A stretch of 64,000 nt of DNA from Paraburkholderia bonniea (GTDB lineage Bacteria; Pseudomonadota; Gammaproteobacteria; Burkholderiales; Burkholderiaceae): positions 1,612,001-1,676,000 of the forward strand of contig NZ_QPEQ01000001.1 in NCBI RefSeq assembly GCF_009455625.1, given 5' to 3'. The translations under genes and the position numbers were made by a program. Below the pieces are notes generated by a model. The model searched no databases, was not told the DNA's origin, and was given only the letters and a program-made list of their open reading frames with translations. Below are positions 37,194 to 46,436 of the stretch, piece by piece (the first letter of the stretch is position 1; each line of letters opens with the position of its first letter).

Positions 37194-38579
37194 ATGAACG
37201 CCCCGCCGAAAGATCCCCAACTCGAATCGCTGAAGGTCCCGCCGCATTCGATCGAAGCCGAGCAATCGGTCTTGGGTGGCTTGCTGCTCGATAACGGTGC
37301 CTGGGACCGCATTGCCGATTTTTTGTCGCAAAGCGATTTTTACCGCTATGACCACCGGTTAATTTTCCAGCACATCGGCAAGCTGATCGCGGCCACTCGC
37401 CCAGCCGACGTCGTCACGGTTTACGAGGCGCTGGGCACCTCAGGTAAAGCAGATGAAGTAGGTGGTCTGGCGTATCTGAACGCCCTGGCGCAAAACACGC
37501 CAAGTGCCGCCAATATCCGTCGCTATGCTGAAATCGTGCGTGACCGCGCTGTGTTGCGCCGCCTCGTCACGGTGGCTGACGAGATTTCTGCCGATGCATT
37601 TAATCCACAGGGCAAAGAAGTTCGCCAGCTTCTGGATGAGGCTGAATCGAAGGTGTTTTCGATTGCTGAGGATGGCGCGCGCGGCACTCAGGGCTTTCTT
37701 GAGATCGGTCCGCTGCTGACCCAGGTGGTTGAGCGGATCGACACGCTTTATCACACGGCTAATCCAACCGATGTAACGGGCACGCCAACTGGTTTTATCG
37801 ACCTCGACCGGATGACGTCCGGCATGCATGGTGGCGAACTGATCATCGTTGCCGGGCGGCCGTCGATGGGTAAAACGGCGTTTTCGATGAATGTGGGCGA
37901 GTACGTTGCAGTCGAATATGGCTTGCCGGTTGCCGTGTTCTCGATGGAAATGCCAGGAACCCAACTGACCATGCGGATGCTGGGTTCGGTCGGACGGCTC
38001 GATCAGCACCGGATGCGAACGGGGCGCTTGACCGACGAAGACTGGCCGAAGCTGACGCACGCAGTGCAGAAAATGAGTGAGGCGCAGATTTTCATTGATG
38101 AAACAGGCGGCCTGAATCCGATGGAATTGCGCTCGCGAGCACGGCGTCTGTCGCGTCAATGCGGCAAGCTCGGGCTGATCATCATCGACTATCTGCAACT
38201 GATGAGCGGCTCATCCACGGGCGAAAATCGGGCCACTGAAATTTCGGAAATCTCGCGCTCGTTAAAGAGTCTGGCCAAGGAGCTCGACGTGCCAGTCATT
38301 GCGCTGTCGCAGCTTAACCGTGGGCTGGAGCAACGCCCGAACAAGCGGCCGGTGATGTCGGATTTGCGTGAATCAGGCGCTATTGAGCAGGATGCTGACG
38401 TGATCCTGTTCATCTATCGTGACGAAGTCTACAATCCGGACAGCCCGGATAAGGGCACTGCCGAAATTATTATCGGCAAGCAGCGGAATGGCCCAATTGG
38501 CCCGATTCGCCTGACATTTCATGGGCAATACACCAAGTTTGATAATTTTGCGGGCTCACAAAGTTTTCGTAGTGACTAG
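37194..38579 (+). CDS. dnaB: Replicative DNA helicase DnaB
   Basis: A 461-residue hexameric 5'-3' helicase of the replication fork. The N-terminal primase-interacting domain (about 15-120) contains PHSIEAEQSVLGGLL. The RecA-like domain has Walker A in AGRPSMGKTAFSMN (about 219-232), Walker B in LGLIIIDYLQLM (about 323-334), and the arginine-finger region near RDEVYN. It is normal in length, and no intein is seen. It follows rplI by 124 bases. Confidence 0.98.
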   Translation: MNAPPKDPQLESLKVPPHSIEAEQSVLGGLLLDNGAWDRIADFLSQSDFYRYDHRLIFQHIGKLIAATRPADVVTVYEALGTSGKADEVGGLAYLNALAQNTPSAANIRRYAEIVRDRAVLRRLVTVADEISADAFNPQGKEVRQLLDEAESKVFSIAEDGARGTQGFLEIGPLLTQVVERIDTLYHTANPTDVTGTPTGFIDLDRMTSGMHGGELIIVAGRPSMGKTAFSMNVGEYVAVEYGLPVAVFSMEMPGTQLTMRMLGSVGRLDQHRMRTGRLTDEDWPKLTHAVQKMSEAQIFIDETGGLNPMELRSRARRLSRQCGKLGLIIIDYLQLMSGSSTGENRATEISEISRSLKSLAKELDVPVIALSQLNRGLEQRPNKRPVMSDLRESGAIEQDADVILFIYRDEVYNPDSPDKGTAEIIIGKQRNGPIGPIRLTFHGQYTKFDNFAGSQSFRSD

Positions 38580-38705
38580 CGTGCCGCGTCCGCAGTGACA
38601 TGAACGCCACGGTCATGCCCCTTTTTAGCTGTCATGGCGGGTAACGCCGGTACAATACCGCAGGTTTTTTTGCCAGTCTTTACGTGACCATTTCCCGGGA
38701 TCCCA

Positions 38706-39332
38706 ATGTTCGGTCGATTCATGCCCACCGAGGGCAAGTTCTTTGAAATATTCAACGCGCATGCTAAATGCATTGTTTCAGCCAGTCATGAGCTTGAACT
38801 GCTGATCGACAATCTGGCGGATGCGGAAGTCCATAAACAAAACGTGCAGGCAGCGGAAAAAGCTGCAGACAAGCTCACGCACGAAACGATCGACTTGCTG
38901 CACAAGACCTTCATTACGCCGCTCGACCGGGATGAAATCCACAAGTTGATTACGACGATGGATGACATCCTTGACTTGATGGAGGATGTCGCTACAGCCA
39001 TTTCGTTGTATGACGTTCAGGCGGTGACCTCAGAAGCGAGTCAGCTTGCGCATATCTGCACCGAAACCGCAGAGCATGTCCAGGCGGCAGTCGGAATGTT
39101 GTCCGACATGAAGCAGGCCAGCCAGATCCTGAAGGCCTGCGAAGAAATCGACCGGCTCGAATCAGAAGCAGACCGGGTGCTGCGCTCAGCGATCTCCAAA
39201 CTGTTCCGCGAAGAAGACAACGTTAAAACGTTGATCAAGCTCAAGGCCATTTATGAGCTGCTGGAGTCGATCACTGACAAATGCGAGGATGTAGCGAACA
39301 TCATCGAAGGCATTGTGCTGGAAAACGCTTAA
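38706..39332 (+). CDS. DUF47 family Pit accessory protein
   Basis: A 208-residue helical cytoplasmic protein of the PhoU-like DUF47 family. Motifs are ADKLTHETIDLLHKTFITPLDRDEIHKLI (about 57-85) and DDILDLMEDVA. Members are encoded next to Pit transporters and are thought to regulate them. The pit gene starts 12 bases downstream. Confidence 0.94.
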   Translation: MFGRFMPTEGKFFEIFNAHAKCIVSASHELELLIDNLADAEVHKQNVQAAEKAADKLTHETIDLLHKTFITPLDRDEIHKLITTMDDILDLMEDVATAISLYDVQAVTSEASQLAHICTETAEHVQAAVGMLSDMKQASQILKACEEIDRLESEADRVLRSAISKLFREEDNVKTLIKLKAIYELLESITDKCEDVANIIEGIVLENA

Positions 39333-39344
39333 GCGGACGGGACG

Positions 39345-40355
39345 ATGCATTCGATACAAATAGCTGTGTGGGTGGTTGCCACTCTTGTTGCCGTCGCGCT
39401 GATCTTCGACTTCATGAATGGTTTTCATGACGCGGCGAACTCCATTGCCACGGTCGTTTCGACGGGCGTGCTCAAGCCGCAGCAAGCGGTTGCGTTCGCA
39501 GCTGCGTTCAACGTCATCGCTTATTTTGTGTTCCATCTGAAGGTGGCGCAAACGGTCGGCAAAGGCACGATCGACCCCGATATCGTCGATCACTACGTGA
39601 TTTTCGGTGCGCTGGTTGGTGCAATTGGCTGGAATATCGTCACCTGGTATTACGGTATTCCATCGAGTTCATCGCATGCGCTGATCGGCGGCCTGGTGGG
39701 TGCTGCGCTTGCCAAATCGGGGTGGGGCTCGCTGAATATGGATGGCCTGCTCAAAACCGTTGCCTTTATTTTTATCTCGCCGCTACTCGGCTTTGTGCTG
39801 GGCTCGTGTTTCATGCTCGCGGTTTCGTGGATTTACTTTCGCACGCCACCTAGTAAGGTGGACCGGCGTTTCCGGCATATGCAACTGGTATCGGCTGGGC
39901 TTTACAGTCTTGGACACGGCGGCAACGATGCGCAGAAAACCATCGGCATTATCTGGATGCTGCTGATTGCCGCCGGATATGCGTCAGCGACGGCTGACGC
40001 TCCTCCGGTCTGGGTGATCGCTGGGTGCTATCTGTCAATGGGGCTGGGGACGTTGTTCGGCGGCTGGCGCATCGTGCGCACGATGGGGCAGAAAATCACC
40101 AAGCTCAAACCGGTAGGCGGGTTTTGTGCTGAATCGGGTGGTGCGATTACGTTGTTTATTGCCTCGTGGCTGGGTATCCCGGTTTCAACGACTCACACCA
40201 TTACGGGTGCCATCGTTGGCGTGGGCGCGACGCGCAAACTAAGCGCTGTGCGCTGGGGCGTGGCGGGCAATATCGTTTGGGCCTGGATCTTGACGATTCC
40301 TGCTTCTGCAGTGCTTTCGGCCGCAGGCTGGTGGGTCGGGCGTCATTTGTTTTAA
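39345..40355 (+). CDS. pit: Low-affinity inorganic phosphate transporter (PiT family)
   Basis: A 336-residue inner-membrane phosphate carrier driven by protons. The duplicated PiT signature appears as FDFMNGFHDAANSIATVVST (about 22-41) and GGNDAQKTIGIIWML (about 192-206), each half followed by an SSxHAL or STTHT motif. About ten helices. It is co-transcribed with the DUF47 gene. Confidence 0.96.
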   Translation: MHSIQIAVWVVATLVAVALIFDFMNGFHDAANSIATVVSTGVLKPQQAVAFAAAFNVIAYFVFHLKVAQTVGKGTIDPDIVDHYVIFGALVGAIGWNIVTWYYGIPSSSSHALIGGLVGAALAKSGWGSLNMDGLLKTVAFIFISPLLGFVLGSCFMLAVSWIYFRTPPSKVDRRFRHMQLVSAGLYSLGHGGNDAQKTIGIIWMLLIAAGYASATADAPPVWVIAGCYLSMGLGTLFGGWRIVRTMGQKITKLKPVGGFCAESGGAITLFIASWLGIPVSTTHTITGAIVGVGATRKLSAVRWGVAGNIVWAWILTIPASAVLSAAGWWVGRHLF

Positions 40356-40375
40356 GAGTGGTTTGTTTCAAATGG

Positions 40376-40410
40376 TTCAGCCAGGCGGATAGCCTGGCTG
40401 AATCGTTTTT
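40376..40410 (+). terminator. Terminator after pit
   Basis: An 11-bp perfect stem (TTCAGCCAGGC/GCCTGGCTGAA), five-base loop and T5 a few bases downstream. Confidence 0.8.
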
Positions 40411-40489
40411 GGCTTCTGGTTTCTGCTGCCTGGATCTGAATCCTGAGTTTGAACCTTTCGCCCGCTCTATCTAGTTAGTTATTCGCTAG

Positions 40490-41296
40490 CTAGATCACCG
40501 GTGTGCTCGCTCCATCCATCGGAATAATCGCGCCTGTCACGTAGCTGGCCCGTTTGCTGGCCAGAAACAGCGCGACGTTTGCCACTTCTTCTGGCGTTGC
40601 ATAACGTCCCAACGGCACTTGAGCCTGATCGCGTGTGAGTATTTCATCGCGCCCCACGCCTTGCCGGCCCGCTTCCAGTGCCAGTGCTTCCTCAACCCGT
40701 TCAGTTAACGTCGCGCCCGGATTGATCGCATTGATCCGAATGCCATAACGGGCGTAATAGTGTGCCAATCCCACTGTCGCCAGCATTAGTGCGGCATTCG
40801 CAGCACCGCCTGCGATATGGATGTCGCTTGCTACTTTTCCGCCCATCCCGATGATGTTGACGATGGTGCCGGGCGCGGCCTCTGGGCTGGTTTTGCAGCG
40901 GAGCGCCATGCGCCGCAGGACTTCCTGCTGCGGATTGATATAGGGGAAATATTTGGCTTCCATCGTCGCGCGAAAAGCGGCGGCGTCGAGTGTCTCGGGG
41001 TCGTAGCGGCGCGCGGCTCCTGCGCTGTTGATCAGGATGTCAATCGGGCCAAGCGCAGCGCTGGCTTCTTCGACGACATCGGCGGCGCTTTGCGCCTCAT
41101 GCAAGTCCGCGCGTGCCAGATGGACCTGCAAGCCTTCCTCCGCGAGTTGCTCCCGGGCACGGGCAAGATTTGCCGCATTGCGCGACACAATCGCCACGCG
41201 CGCACCTTCGCGCGCAAAGGCACGGGCGCAGGCAAGGCCGATGCCTTTGCTGCCACCCGTGATCAAGACAACCTTCTGCTCGAGTTCAAGATTCAT
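40490..41296 (-). CDS. Short-chain dehydrogenase/reductase family protein lacking the usual catalytic residues
   Basis: A 268-residue Rossmann-fold protein. The cofactor motif TGGSKGIG is at 14-21 and the NSAG motif at about 90-93 is present. In place of the catalytic Ser, Tyr and Lys the sequence reads IVNIIGMGGKV and then HIAGGAANAALM, so Tyr-x3-Lys becomes Gly-x3-Asn. The C-terminal part (GATLTERVEEALA; PLGRYATPEEVANVALFLAS) is typical of 3-oxoacyl-ACP reductase relatives. It may be an SDR with altered chemistry or a binding protein. It stands alone. Confidence 0.88.
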   Translation of the reverse strand: MNLELEQKVVLITGGSKGIGLACARAFAREGARVAIVSRNAANLARAREQLAEEGLQVHLARADLHEAQSAADVVEEASAALGPIDILINSAGAARRYDPETLDAAAFRATMEAKYFPYINPQQEVLRRMALRCKTSPEAAPGTIVNIIGMGGKVASDIHIAGGAANAALMLATVGLAHYYARYGIRINAINPGATLTERVEEALALEAGRQGVGRDEILTRDQAQVPLGRYATPEEVANVALFLASKRASYVTGAIIPMDGASTPVI

Positions 41297-41456
41297 TACT
41301 GCTACCTGCTGTTGTGAGAAAAGACGAGAAACGATAGCAGAGCCGCCATGCTTTGGGGCGGGTATGGCGCAGGTGGTGCAGGTCGGTCAGGTCTCGCTTG
41401 AGGTGTGGCGACGACTGGCCGGGTCAGGTGCCAGACGTGGCAACCTCGCGGCAATC

Positions 41457-42563
41457 TCACAAATTGCCATTGGCGAAACGGGCGATGGGGTCATCGGTTG
41501 AGGCCGCAGGAGGAGGCGAAACGGCGCGAGGGGGGATGGATGAGGCGCGTATGACCTGGACGTTAGCCGTTGATGGCTCAGCCGCTTGCGCTCGCAAGGC
41601 CTGGCGGGTGGCCACTGCTGCGGGCGGCGGTGGTTCAAATGCATCAGCCCCCGGGCTGGCCGGTGCTTGTGTGGTGAGCAGCGGGCTAACTGGCACGGCG
41701 TTGTCCGGGCGTAACGCCGGGGTGGCGGGGTTGACTATGGTCACTGCGCTGCCAGCCAGCGCTCGTGCTTGAGCTTGCGCGGCACTCAGGCTGGACGGGG
41801 GTGGTTCGATGAGATCTGCGTTACTTGCTCGCGGCGAAGATACGACTGCGGCCGGGGGCGTGCGCGTGACGACAGCCGCCAGTTCAGGCGGCGGATTAGT
41901 CGTTGCGTGATGGGGAAGCGGTGCCGCTAGCGTCGCGTCGACGGGTGCTGAGCGAGGGCTGGCTGCTGGAGCGGGTGGAGCCGATGCCATCCAGGTGGGT
42001 GCGTCGAATGGAGCCGGAACCGGGGTGGCCTTGGGTGCTGCGACACGGCGAATGCCGTCGAAGCGCTTGGCCCAGTAAGGATTGGTCAAATAGTCGAGCC
42101 GGACGGTGCCGCCGGTGGCTGGTGCATTGACGAAGCGCAGCTTGCCGACATAAATCCCGACGTGAGAATGGGCCCGGCCGGTGGTGTTGAAGAAGATCAG
42201 GTCGCCGGGTGCGATGCCGTCGGGTTCAATTGATTGGCCACGGCTGCTGATGTCGAGCGTGGTGCGCGGCAGGGTCACGGACGCGGCACGCGATACGACA
42301 TAGCCCACCAGCCCACTGCAATCGAAACCGCTTTCTGGCGTATTGCCGCCCCAGCGGTATGGCACACCGACCAGGCTCATTGCCTGGATCGAAATCTCTT
42401 CACGCCCGACACTGCGATCGACGAAATTGGGAAATCCTGGTGGCGTGCGGAAGGTGCTGCCAGTGGCTTTGGTCGAGGTTGAGCTGCGTGCAGTTTTTTG
42501 CGGAGGGCTCGCGCAGGCGGCGAGCAGCAAGGCAATCAGCAGCGAAAATCCGAGTCGGCGCAT
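41457..42563 (-). CDS. NlpC/P60-family peptidoglycan hydrolase lipoprotein
   Basis: A 368-residue outer-envelope protein. Residues 1-17 are a lipoprotein signal with lipobox LAAC (Cys17). The NlpC/P60 domain (about 50-170) has catalytic Cys82 in FDCSGLVGYV and His134 in HSHVGIYVG; it should cleave peptide cross-links in the cell wall. The last 190 residues are a Pro/Ala/Ser/Thr-rich, presumably disordered tail not seen in most relatives. The gene is flanked by gaps on both sides. Confidence 0.93.
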   Translation of the reverse strand: MRRLGFSLLIALLLAACASPPQKTARSSTSTKATGSTFRTPPGFPNFVDRSVGREEISIQAMSLVGVPYRWGGNTPESGFDCSGLVGYVVSRAASVTLPRTTLDISSRGQSIEPDGIAPGDLIFFNTTGRAHSHVGIYVGKLRFVNAPATGGTVRLDYLTNPYWAKRFDGIRRVAAPKATPVPAPFDAPTWMASAPPAPAASPRSAPVDATLAAPLPHHATTNPPPELAAVVTRTPPAAVVSSPRASNADLIEPPPSSLSAAQAQARALAGSAVTIVNPATPALRPDNAVPVSPLLTTQAPASPGADAFEPPPPAAVATRQALRAQAAEPSTANVQVIRASSIPPRAVSPPPAASTDDPIARFANGNL

Positions 42564-42742
42564 GAAAACCAGAAGCGGGCCGCGAGCCCGCCTATAGATA
42601 ACAGATGGGCGAATGTTAGCCCGCCCAGCATGGCTCAGGCAAGAACTCTTGACAATTCACCTTAAGTTTATGTAGGAGATGTTGCGCTGTAACGCGACTT
42701 GCGGGTTGGGGCCTGTTTCGCTTCGCTTGGCGTTTGTGGCGT

Positions 42743-42778
42743 AAAAAAGCCGTATCAGGGTGGTGCCCTGATACGGCT
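42743..42778 (-). terminator. Terminator after phoH
   Basis: A 13-bp perfect stem (AGCCGTATCAGGG/CCCTGATACGGCT), five-base loop. On the minus strand it is followed by T6. It lies 38 bases past the phoH stop. Confidence 0.93.
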
Positions 42779-42815
42779 GGAATGCAGCATGAAACGTGAT
42801 GTTAAGCGCTGAAAC

Positions 42816-44651
42816 CTAGAGGATTTCCGAAGCGTAATCGGCCAGCCGCGAGCGTTCACCCCGTGCCAGCGTGACATGTCCGCTGTGAGCCCAGCCTTTG
42901 AACCGGTCTACGACATAGGTGAGGCCTGAACTTCCTTCGGTCAGATACGGCGTATCAATTTGCGCGATATTGCCGAGGCAGATGATCTTCGTCCCAGGAC
43001 CTGCGCGAGTGACGAGGGTTTTCATTTGCTTGGGCGTCAGATTTTGCGCCTCGTCAATAATCAGGTATTTGTCGACGAAGGTGCGCCCGCGCATGAAGTT
43101 CATGCTCTTGACCTTCAGGCGTGAGCGGATCAGCTCCTGCGTCGCGGCACGGCCCCATTCACCGGCGGAGTCATCGGTTTTCTGCAGGACTTCGAGGTTA
43201 TCGTCGAATGCCCCCATCCACGGCTGCATTTTTTCTTCCTCGGTACCGGGAAGAAAACCAATATCCTCACCAACCGGCACGGTGGCGCGAGTCACGATGA
43301 TCTCGTTGTAGCGCTTGTCATCGAGCACTTGTGCCAGCCCGGCCGCTAGCGCCATCAGGGTCTTGCCGGTTCCGGCCTGGCCCAGCAACGTGACGAAATC
43401 AATCTCGGGATTCATCAGCAGGTTCAGCGCGAAATTCTGTTCGCGGTTGCGTGCCGTGATGCCCCACACGTTGTTCTTGTTGTGGCCGTAGTCGCGCAGC
43501 GTTTGCAGCAGCGCTGTTTTGCCATTGAGTTCGCGCACCAGGGCGTGGAACGATGGCTCGCCATTTTGCGGCTCGAGATAGACGAATTCGTTCACCAGCA
43601 TCGACGCGCATAACGGCCCCGTCACGCGGTAATACGTGGTGCCGTTTTTGGTGTCCTGCCAGCTTTCCATGCCCTTGGCGTGCTTGATCCAGAAATCCTG
43701 GGGCAGCGCGCGGATGCCGGAATACAGCAGGTCCTTGTCTTCCAGCACCTGATCGTTGAAATAATCTTCTGCAGGCAGGCCAAGCGCGTGCGCCTTGATG
43801 CGCATATTGATGTCTTTCGACACCAGCACGACCTGACGGTCTTCGCGGTCGCGCTGCAAGGCTCGCACGACACCCAGAATCTGGTTATCAGCCTTGCCCT
43901 GAGGCAAGCCCTCCACCGGCTCGATGTGCGTGAGCCGGGTCTGGAAATACAGGCATCCCAGTGCTTCGCGGCTACCGAGGCGCGATAGCGGAATGCCTTC
44001 TGACATTTCACCGGTATTGGCGACCAGACCATCGAGCGTGCGGCTAACCTGGCGGGCGTTGCGCGCGACTTCCGACATTCCCTTTTTGTGATTGTCGAGT
44101 TCTTCGAGCGTCATCATCGGCAGATAGACGTCGTGTTCTTCGAAACGGAACAAGCAGCTTGGATCGTGCATCAGCACGTTGGTGTCGAGCACGAACAGCT
44201 TGCGGGTTTCGGTCTCACCGCGCTTGTTATTGCGCTTGCGGCTGGAGGTGGAAGCCACGGGTGCGGTGGCTATGGGTGCGATAGTGCCGTTGACCGGTGC
44301 CTTGCTCGCGCGAACAGCTACGGGTGCCACTGCTTCGTGTTGCTCGTGCCGCGCTTCCTGGGCCGGGCTGGGCGTGGCGGATGCGGGTGCCGCCTGCAAC
44401 AACGCAGCGGTTTGCCGCGACTTGCGGCTGCGAGTGGGGACGGTGTTGTCCATTGGCGCGGCTGACCGCGTTGAGCTCACGTTTGCCGCTGGTGTGCTGG
44501 GTGCAGCAACGCTGGTTTGGTCGTTATCGGGCTCGGTTGCCGCGCGTGTGGCGGCGGTTTTTTTGCCCGGTTTTGCAGGCTGGGCATTCGTCTTGTATTC
44601 GTCGGCGGGCAAGAGGTTGCCGAGTTTGCTGGGGGGGGTAGGCAAAGGCAT
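42816..44651 (-). CDS. PhoH family protein with PIN domain
   Basis: A 611-residue cytoplasmic protein. Residues 1-155 are a low-complexity Ala/Pro/Thr/Lys-rich region. A PIN domain follows (about 158-290, KLFVLDTNVLMHDP at its start; a ribonuclease fold). The PhoH ATPase is in the C-terminal 240 residues, with Walker A GQAGTGKT near 424-431 and Walker B YLIIDEAQNLTP (about 529-540). PIN-PhoH proteins probably couple RNA cleavage to ATP use. ATG 44651 follows GAGGGAAACC. The longer upstream frame is rejected. Confidence 0.93.
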   Translation of the reverse strand: MPLPTPPSKLGNLLPADEYKTNAQPAKPGKKTAATRAATEPDNDQTSVAAPSTPAANVSSTRSAAPMDNTVPTRSRKSRQTAALLQAAPASATPSPAQEARHEQHEAVAPVAVRASKAPVNGTIAPIATAPVASTSSRKRNNKRGETETRKLFVLDTNVLMHDPSCLFRFEEHDVYLPMMTLEELDNHKKGMSEVARNARQVSRTLDGLVANTGEMSEGIPLSRLGSREALGCLYFQTRLTHIEPVEGLPQGKADNQILGVVRALQRDREDRQVVLVSKDINMRIKAHALGLPAEDYFNDQVLEDKDLLYSGIRALPQDFWIKHAKGMESWQDTKNGTTYYRVTGPLCASMLVNEFVYLEPQNGEPSFHALVRELNGKTALLQTLRDYGHNKNNVWGITARNREQNFALNLLMNPEIDFVTLLGQAGTGKTLMALAAGLAQVLDDKRYNEIIVTRATVPVGEDIGFLPGTEEEKMQPWMGAFDDNLEVLQKTDDSAGEWGRAATQELIRSRLKVKSMNFMRGRTFVDKYLIIDEAQNLTPKQMKTLVTRAGPGTKIICLGNIAQIDTPYLTEGSSGLTYVVDRFKGWAHSGHVTLARGERSRLADYASEIL

Positions 44652-44982
44652 GGTTTCCCTCGAAATAATCGGGTCACATATCGTGCGCCGCCTGTCGCAT
44701 CCTGCTGTGCTGAAAGCTGGCACGCAGGCTGCGCCCGGAGGCGCGCTTCGGTCTAGAAATGCCAGTTCGCCTGTTTTTCGATCGGCTCCTTGACAAACGT
44801 GCGAGAACGGACAAATGGACGTCCAGGCACCATGAAAAAAGCCGCTGCCCAGACACAATGGGCAAGCGGCTTGGCTGAGATCATCGCAAGGCGTTGCACG
44901 CGTTCAGACGCGAAAGCGTGCAATCTGGCGCAGCGATGAACAGTATGGGGTGGGCACTCATTGCGGCTGAATATAGCGCGGC
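44652..44982. other. 331-base gap between phoH and bcp
   Basis: It holds the bcp terminator at 44835-44872 and presumably the phoH promoter. I see no gene. Confidence 0.6.
44835..44872 (-). terminator. Terminator after bcp
   Basis: AAGCCGCT-GCCC pairs with GGGC-A-AGCGGCTT (12 bp with one bulge). On the minus strand it ends in T6. Confidence 0.85.
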
Positions 44983-45444
44983 TCAGAGCGCTTGTACAGC
45001 TTGCAGGGTTTCGTCGACATGTCCTGGAACCTTGACGCCGCGCCACTCGTGGCGCAGCACGCCAGCCGCATCAAGCACGAAGGTTGAGCGCTCAATGCCG
45101 CGGACTTCCTTGCCGTACATTTTTTTCAGCTTCATCACACCAAACAGCGTGCAGAGCGTTTCCTGCGGATCGGAGATCAGCGGGAATGGCAGCTCGAGCT
45201 TGGCTTTGAAGTTGTCATGCGAACGGAGGCTGTCACGTGAAATGCCGATGATTTCTGCGCCAGCCGCCTGAAATTCGGGGTAGAGGTCGCGGAACTGCAG
45301 GCTTTCGGTGGTGCAGCCGGGCGTATTGTCTTTGGGATAGAAATACAGCACGACTTTTTTACCCCGGAGGCTGGACAGCGTGATGTCTGCGCCGGTTGCT
45401 GACGCGGTGAAATCGGGAACGGGCTGGTCAACTGCGATAGACAC
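44983..45444 (-). CDS. bcp: Thioredoxin-dependent peroxiredoxin (Bcp/PrxQ type)
   Basis: A 153-residue peroxide-scavenging enzyme. The peroxidatic Cys44 is in YPKDNTPGCTTESLQF. The second Cys that many Bcp proteins have five residues later is replaced by Leu; the only other Cys is near 98 (ETLCTLF). Start GTG 45444 gives MSIAVDQPVPDF, matching relatives, with GGAG six bases before; an upstream ATG would add 12 unlike residues. It follows arnD by 85 bases but has its own gap. Confidence 0.94.
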   Translation of the reverse strand: MSIAVDQPVPDFTASATGADITLSSLRGKKVVLYFYPKDNTPGCTTESLQFRDLYPEFQAAGAEIIGISRDSLRSHDNFKAKLELPFPLISDPQETLCTLFGVMKLKKMYGKEVRGIERSTFVLDAAGVLRHEWRGVKVPGHVDETLQAVQAL

Positions 45445-45529
45445 GGAAGGCTCCAAGAGTAATGGACTGGCCGGCAGCACCCGGCCGTGCGCTAGACCCG
45501 GTGCTGCAATGACGTGACGGACAAAACGT

Positions 45530-46426
45530 TCAGGCAGGCTGGACGATCAGTTCGCCGGATCGCCCAGGAATTTCACCCCATGTAATGGGATACGACGGCA
45601 GCGCATGACGATCCAGCGCGGCATGGTACTGGCCCATTGTGGCGAATGTATGGCCTTGCGCCTGCCAGCCAGCCAGCAGTTGTTCGAAGACTGGCGCGAG
45701 CTTTTGTCCTTCCAGTTCGGCGTGCAGCGTGAAGACCTGGTCTTGCGTGGCATGCTCGGTGCGTTTGAGCAGCCATGCGGCGACGTTGCTGGTGTCAAGG
45801 CCATCGGTGCCGAGCACTTCGTCGAGCGTGGGCAGTGTGGTGGGGATTTGCACATGTGTCAGCGTGACGCCATCGACAACCGGAAAGTAGGGCGTATGCC
45901 CCCGGCCATCTGATGCGTACTGCATCCCCCATGCGTCAATCTGCCTGAACGCGTGCTCGTTCATCTGCCAGCCTGCGGCACCGTGTGTGAGCGGCGCTGT
46001 ACCAAAAATTTCGCTAAAACGCTCGTGACTGCGCTGCATCTGCGCCAGGGTCCACTCGTGCGACCGGGTACGCACGTTGTCCTGCCAGTAGACGTGGTCC
46101 CATGTATGAATGCCGCATTCGAATCCAGCCTGCTGGATGGCCTGCATGTCGGCTGCCGCGCGCCGGCCAATGTCCGGACCCGGCAGCAGCACGCCGTACA
46201 TCAGTTGCCGGATGCCGTAATGCTCAACCACCGAGGTACGCGACACTTTTTGCAGAAAACCCGGCCGGAACACCCGGCGCATGGCCCAGCCGGTGTGATC
46301 CGGCCCGAGGCTGAACAGAAAGGTGGCCTGTGCCTGGTAACGCTCGAAAAGCCGTGCCAGGCAGGGTGCGCCTTCGCGCGTGCCGCGCAGTGTATCGACG
46401 TCAACCTTAAGAACGATGCGGGGCAA
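45530..46426 (-). CDS. arnD: 4-deoxy-4-formamido-L-arabinose-phosphoundecaprenol deformylase ArnD
   Basis: A 298-residue polysaccharide-deacetylase-fold enzyme that removes the formyl group from undecaprenyl-phosphate-Ara4FN on the inner membrane. It shows KVDVDTLRGTREG (7-19, metal Asp), GIHTWDHVYWQ (His/Asp ligands) and HGAAGWQMN. The start is set at TTG 46426, because it gives a length and N-terminus (MPRIVLKVDVDT) colinear with E. coli ArnD (296 residues), and no ATG or GTG exists between the previous stop and the first motif. It begins 10 bases after the previous gene. Confidence 0.93.
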   Translation of the reverse strand: MPRIVLKVDVDTLRGTREGAPCLARLFERYQAQATFLFSLGPDHTGWAMRRVFRPGFLQKVSRTSVVEHYGIRQLMYGVLLPGPDIGRRAAADMQAIQQAGFECGIHTWDHVYWQDNVRTRSHEWTLAQMQRSHERFSEIFGTAPLTHGAAGWQMNEHAFRQIDAWGMQYASDGRGHTPYFPVVDGVTLTHVQIPTTLPTLDEVLGTDGLDTSNVAAWLLKRTEHATQDQVFTLHAELEGQKLAPVFEQLLAGWQAQGHTFATMGQYHAALDRHALPSYPITWGEIPGRSGELIVQPA

Positions 46427-46436
46427 GGGCGCGCTC

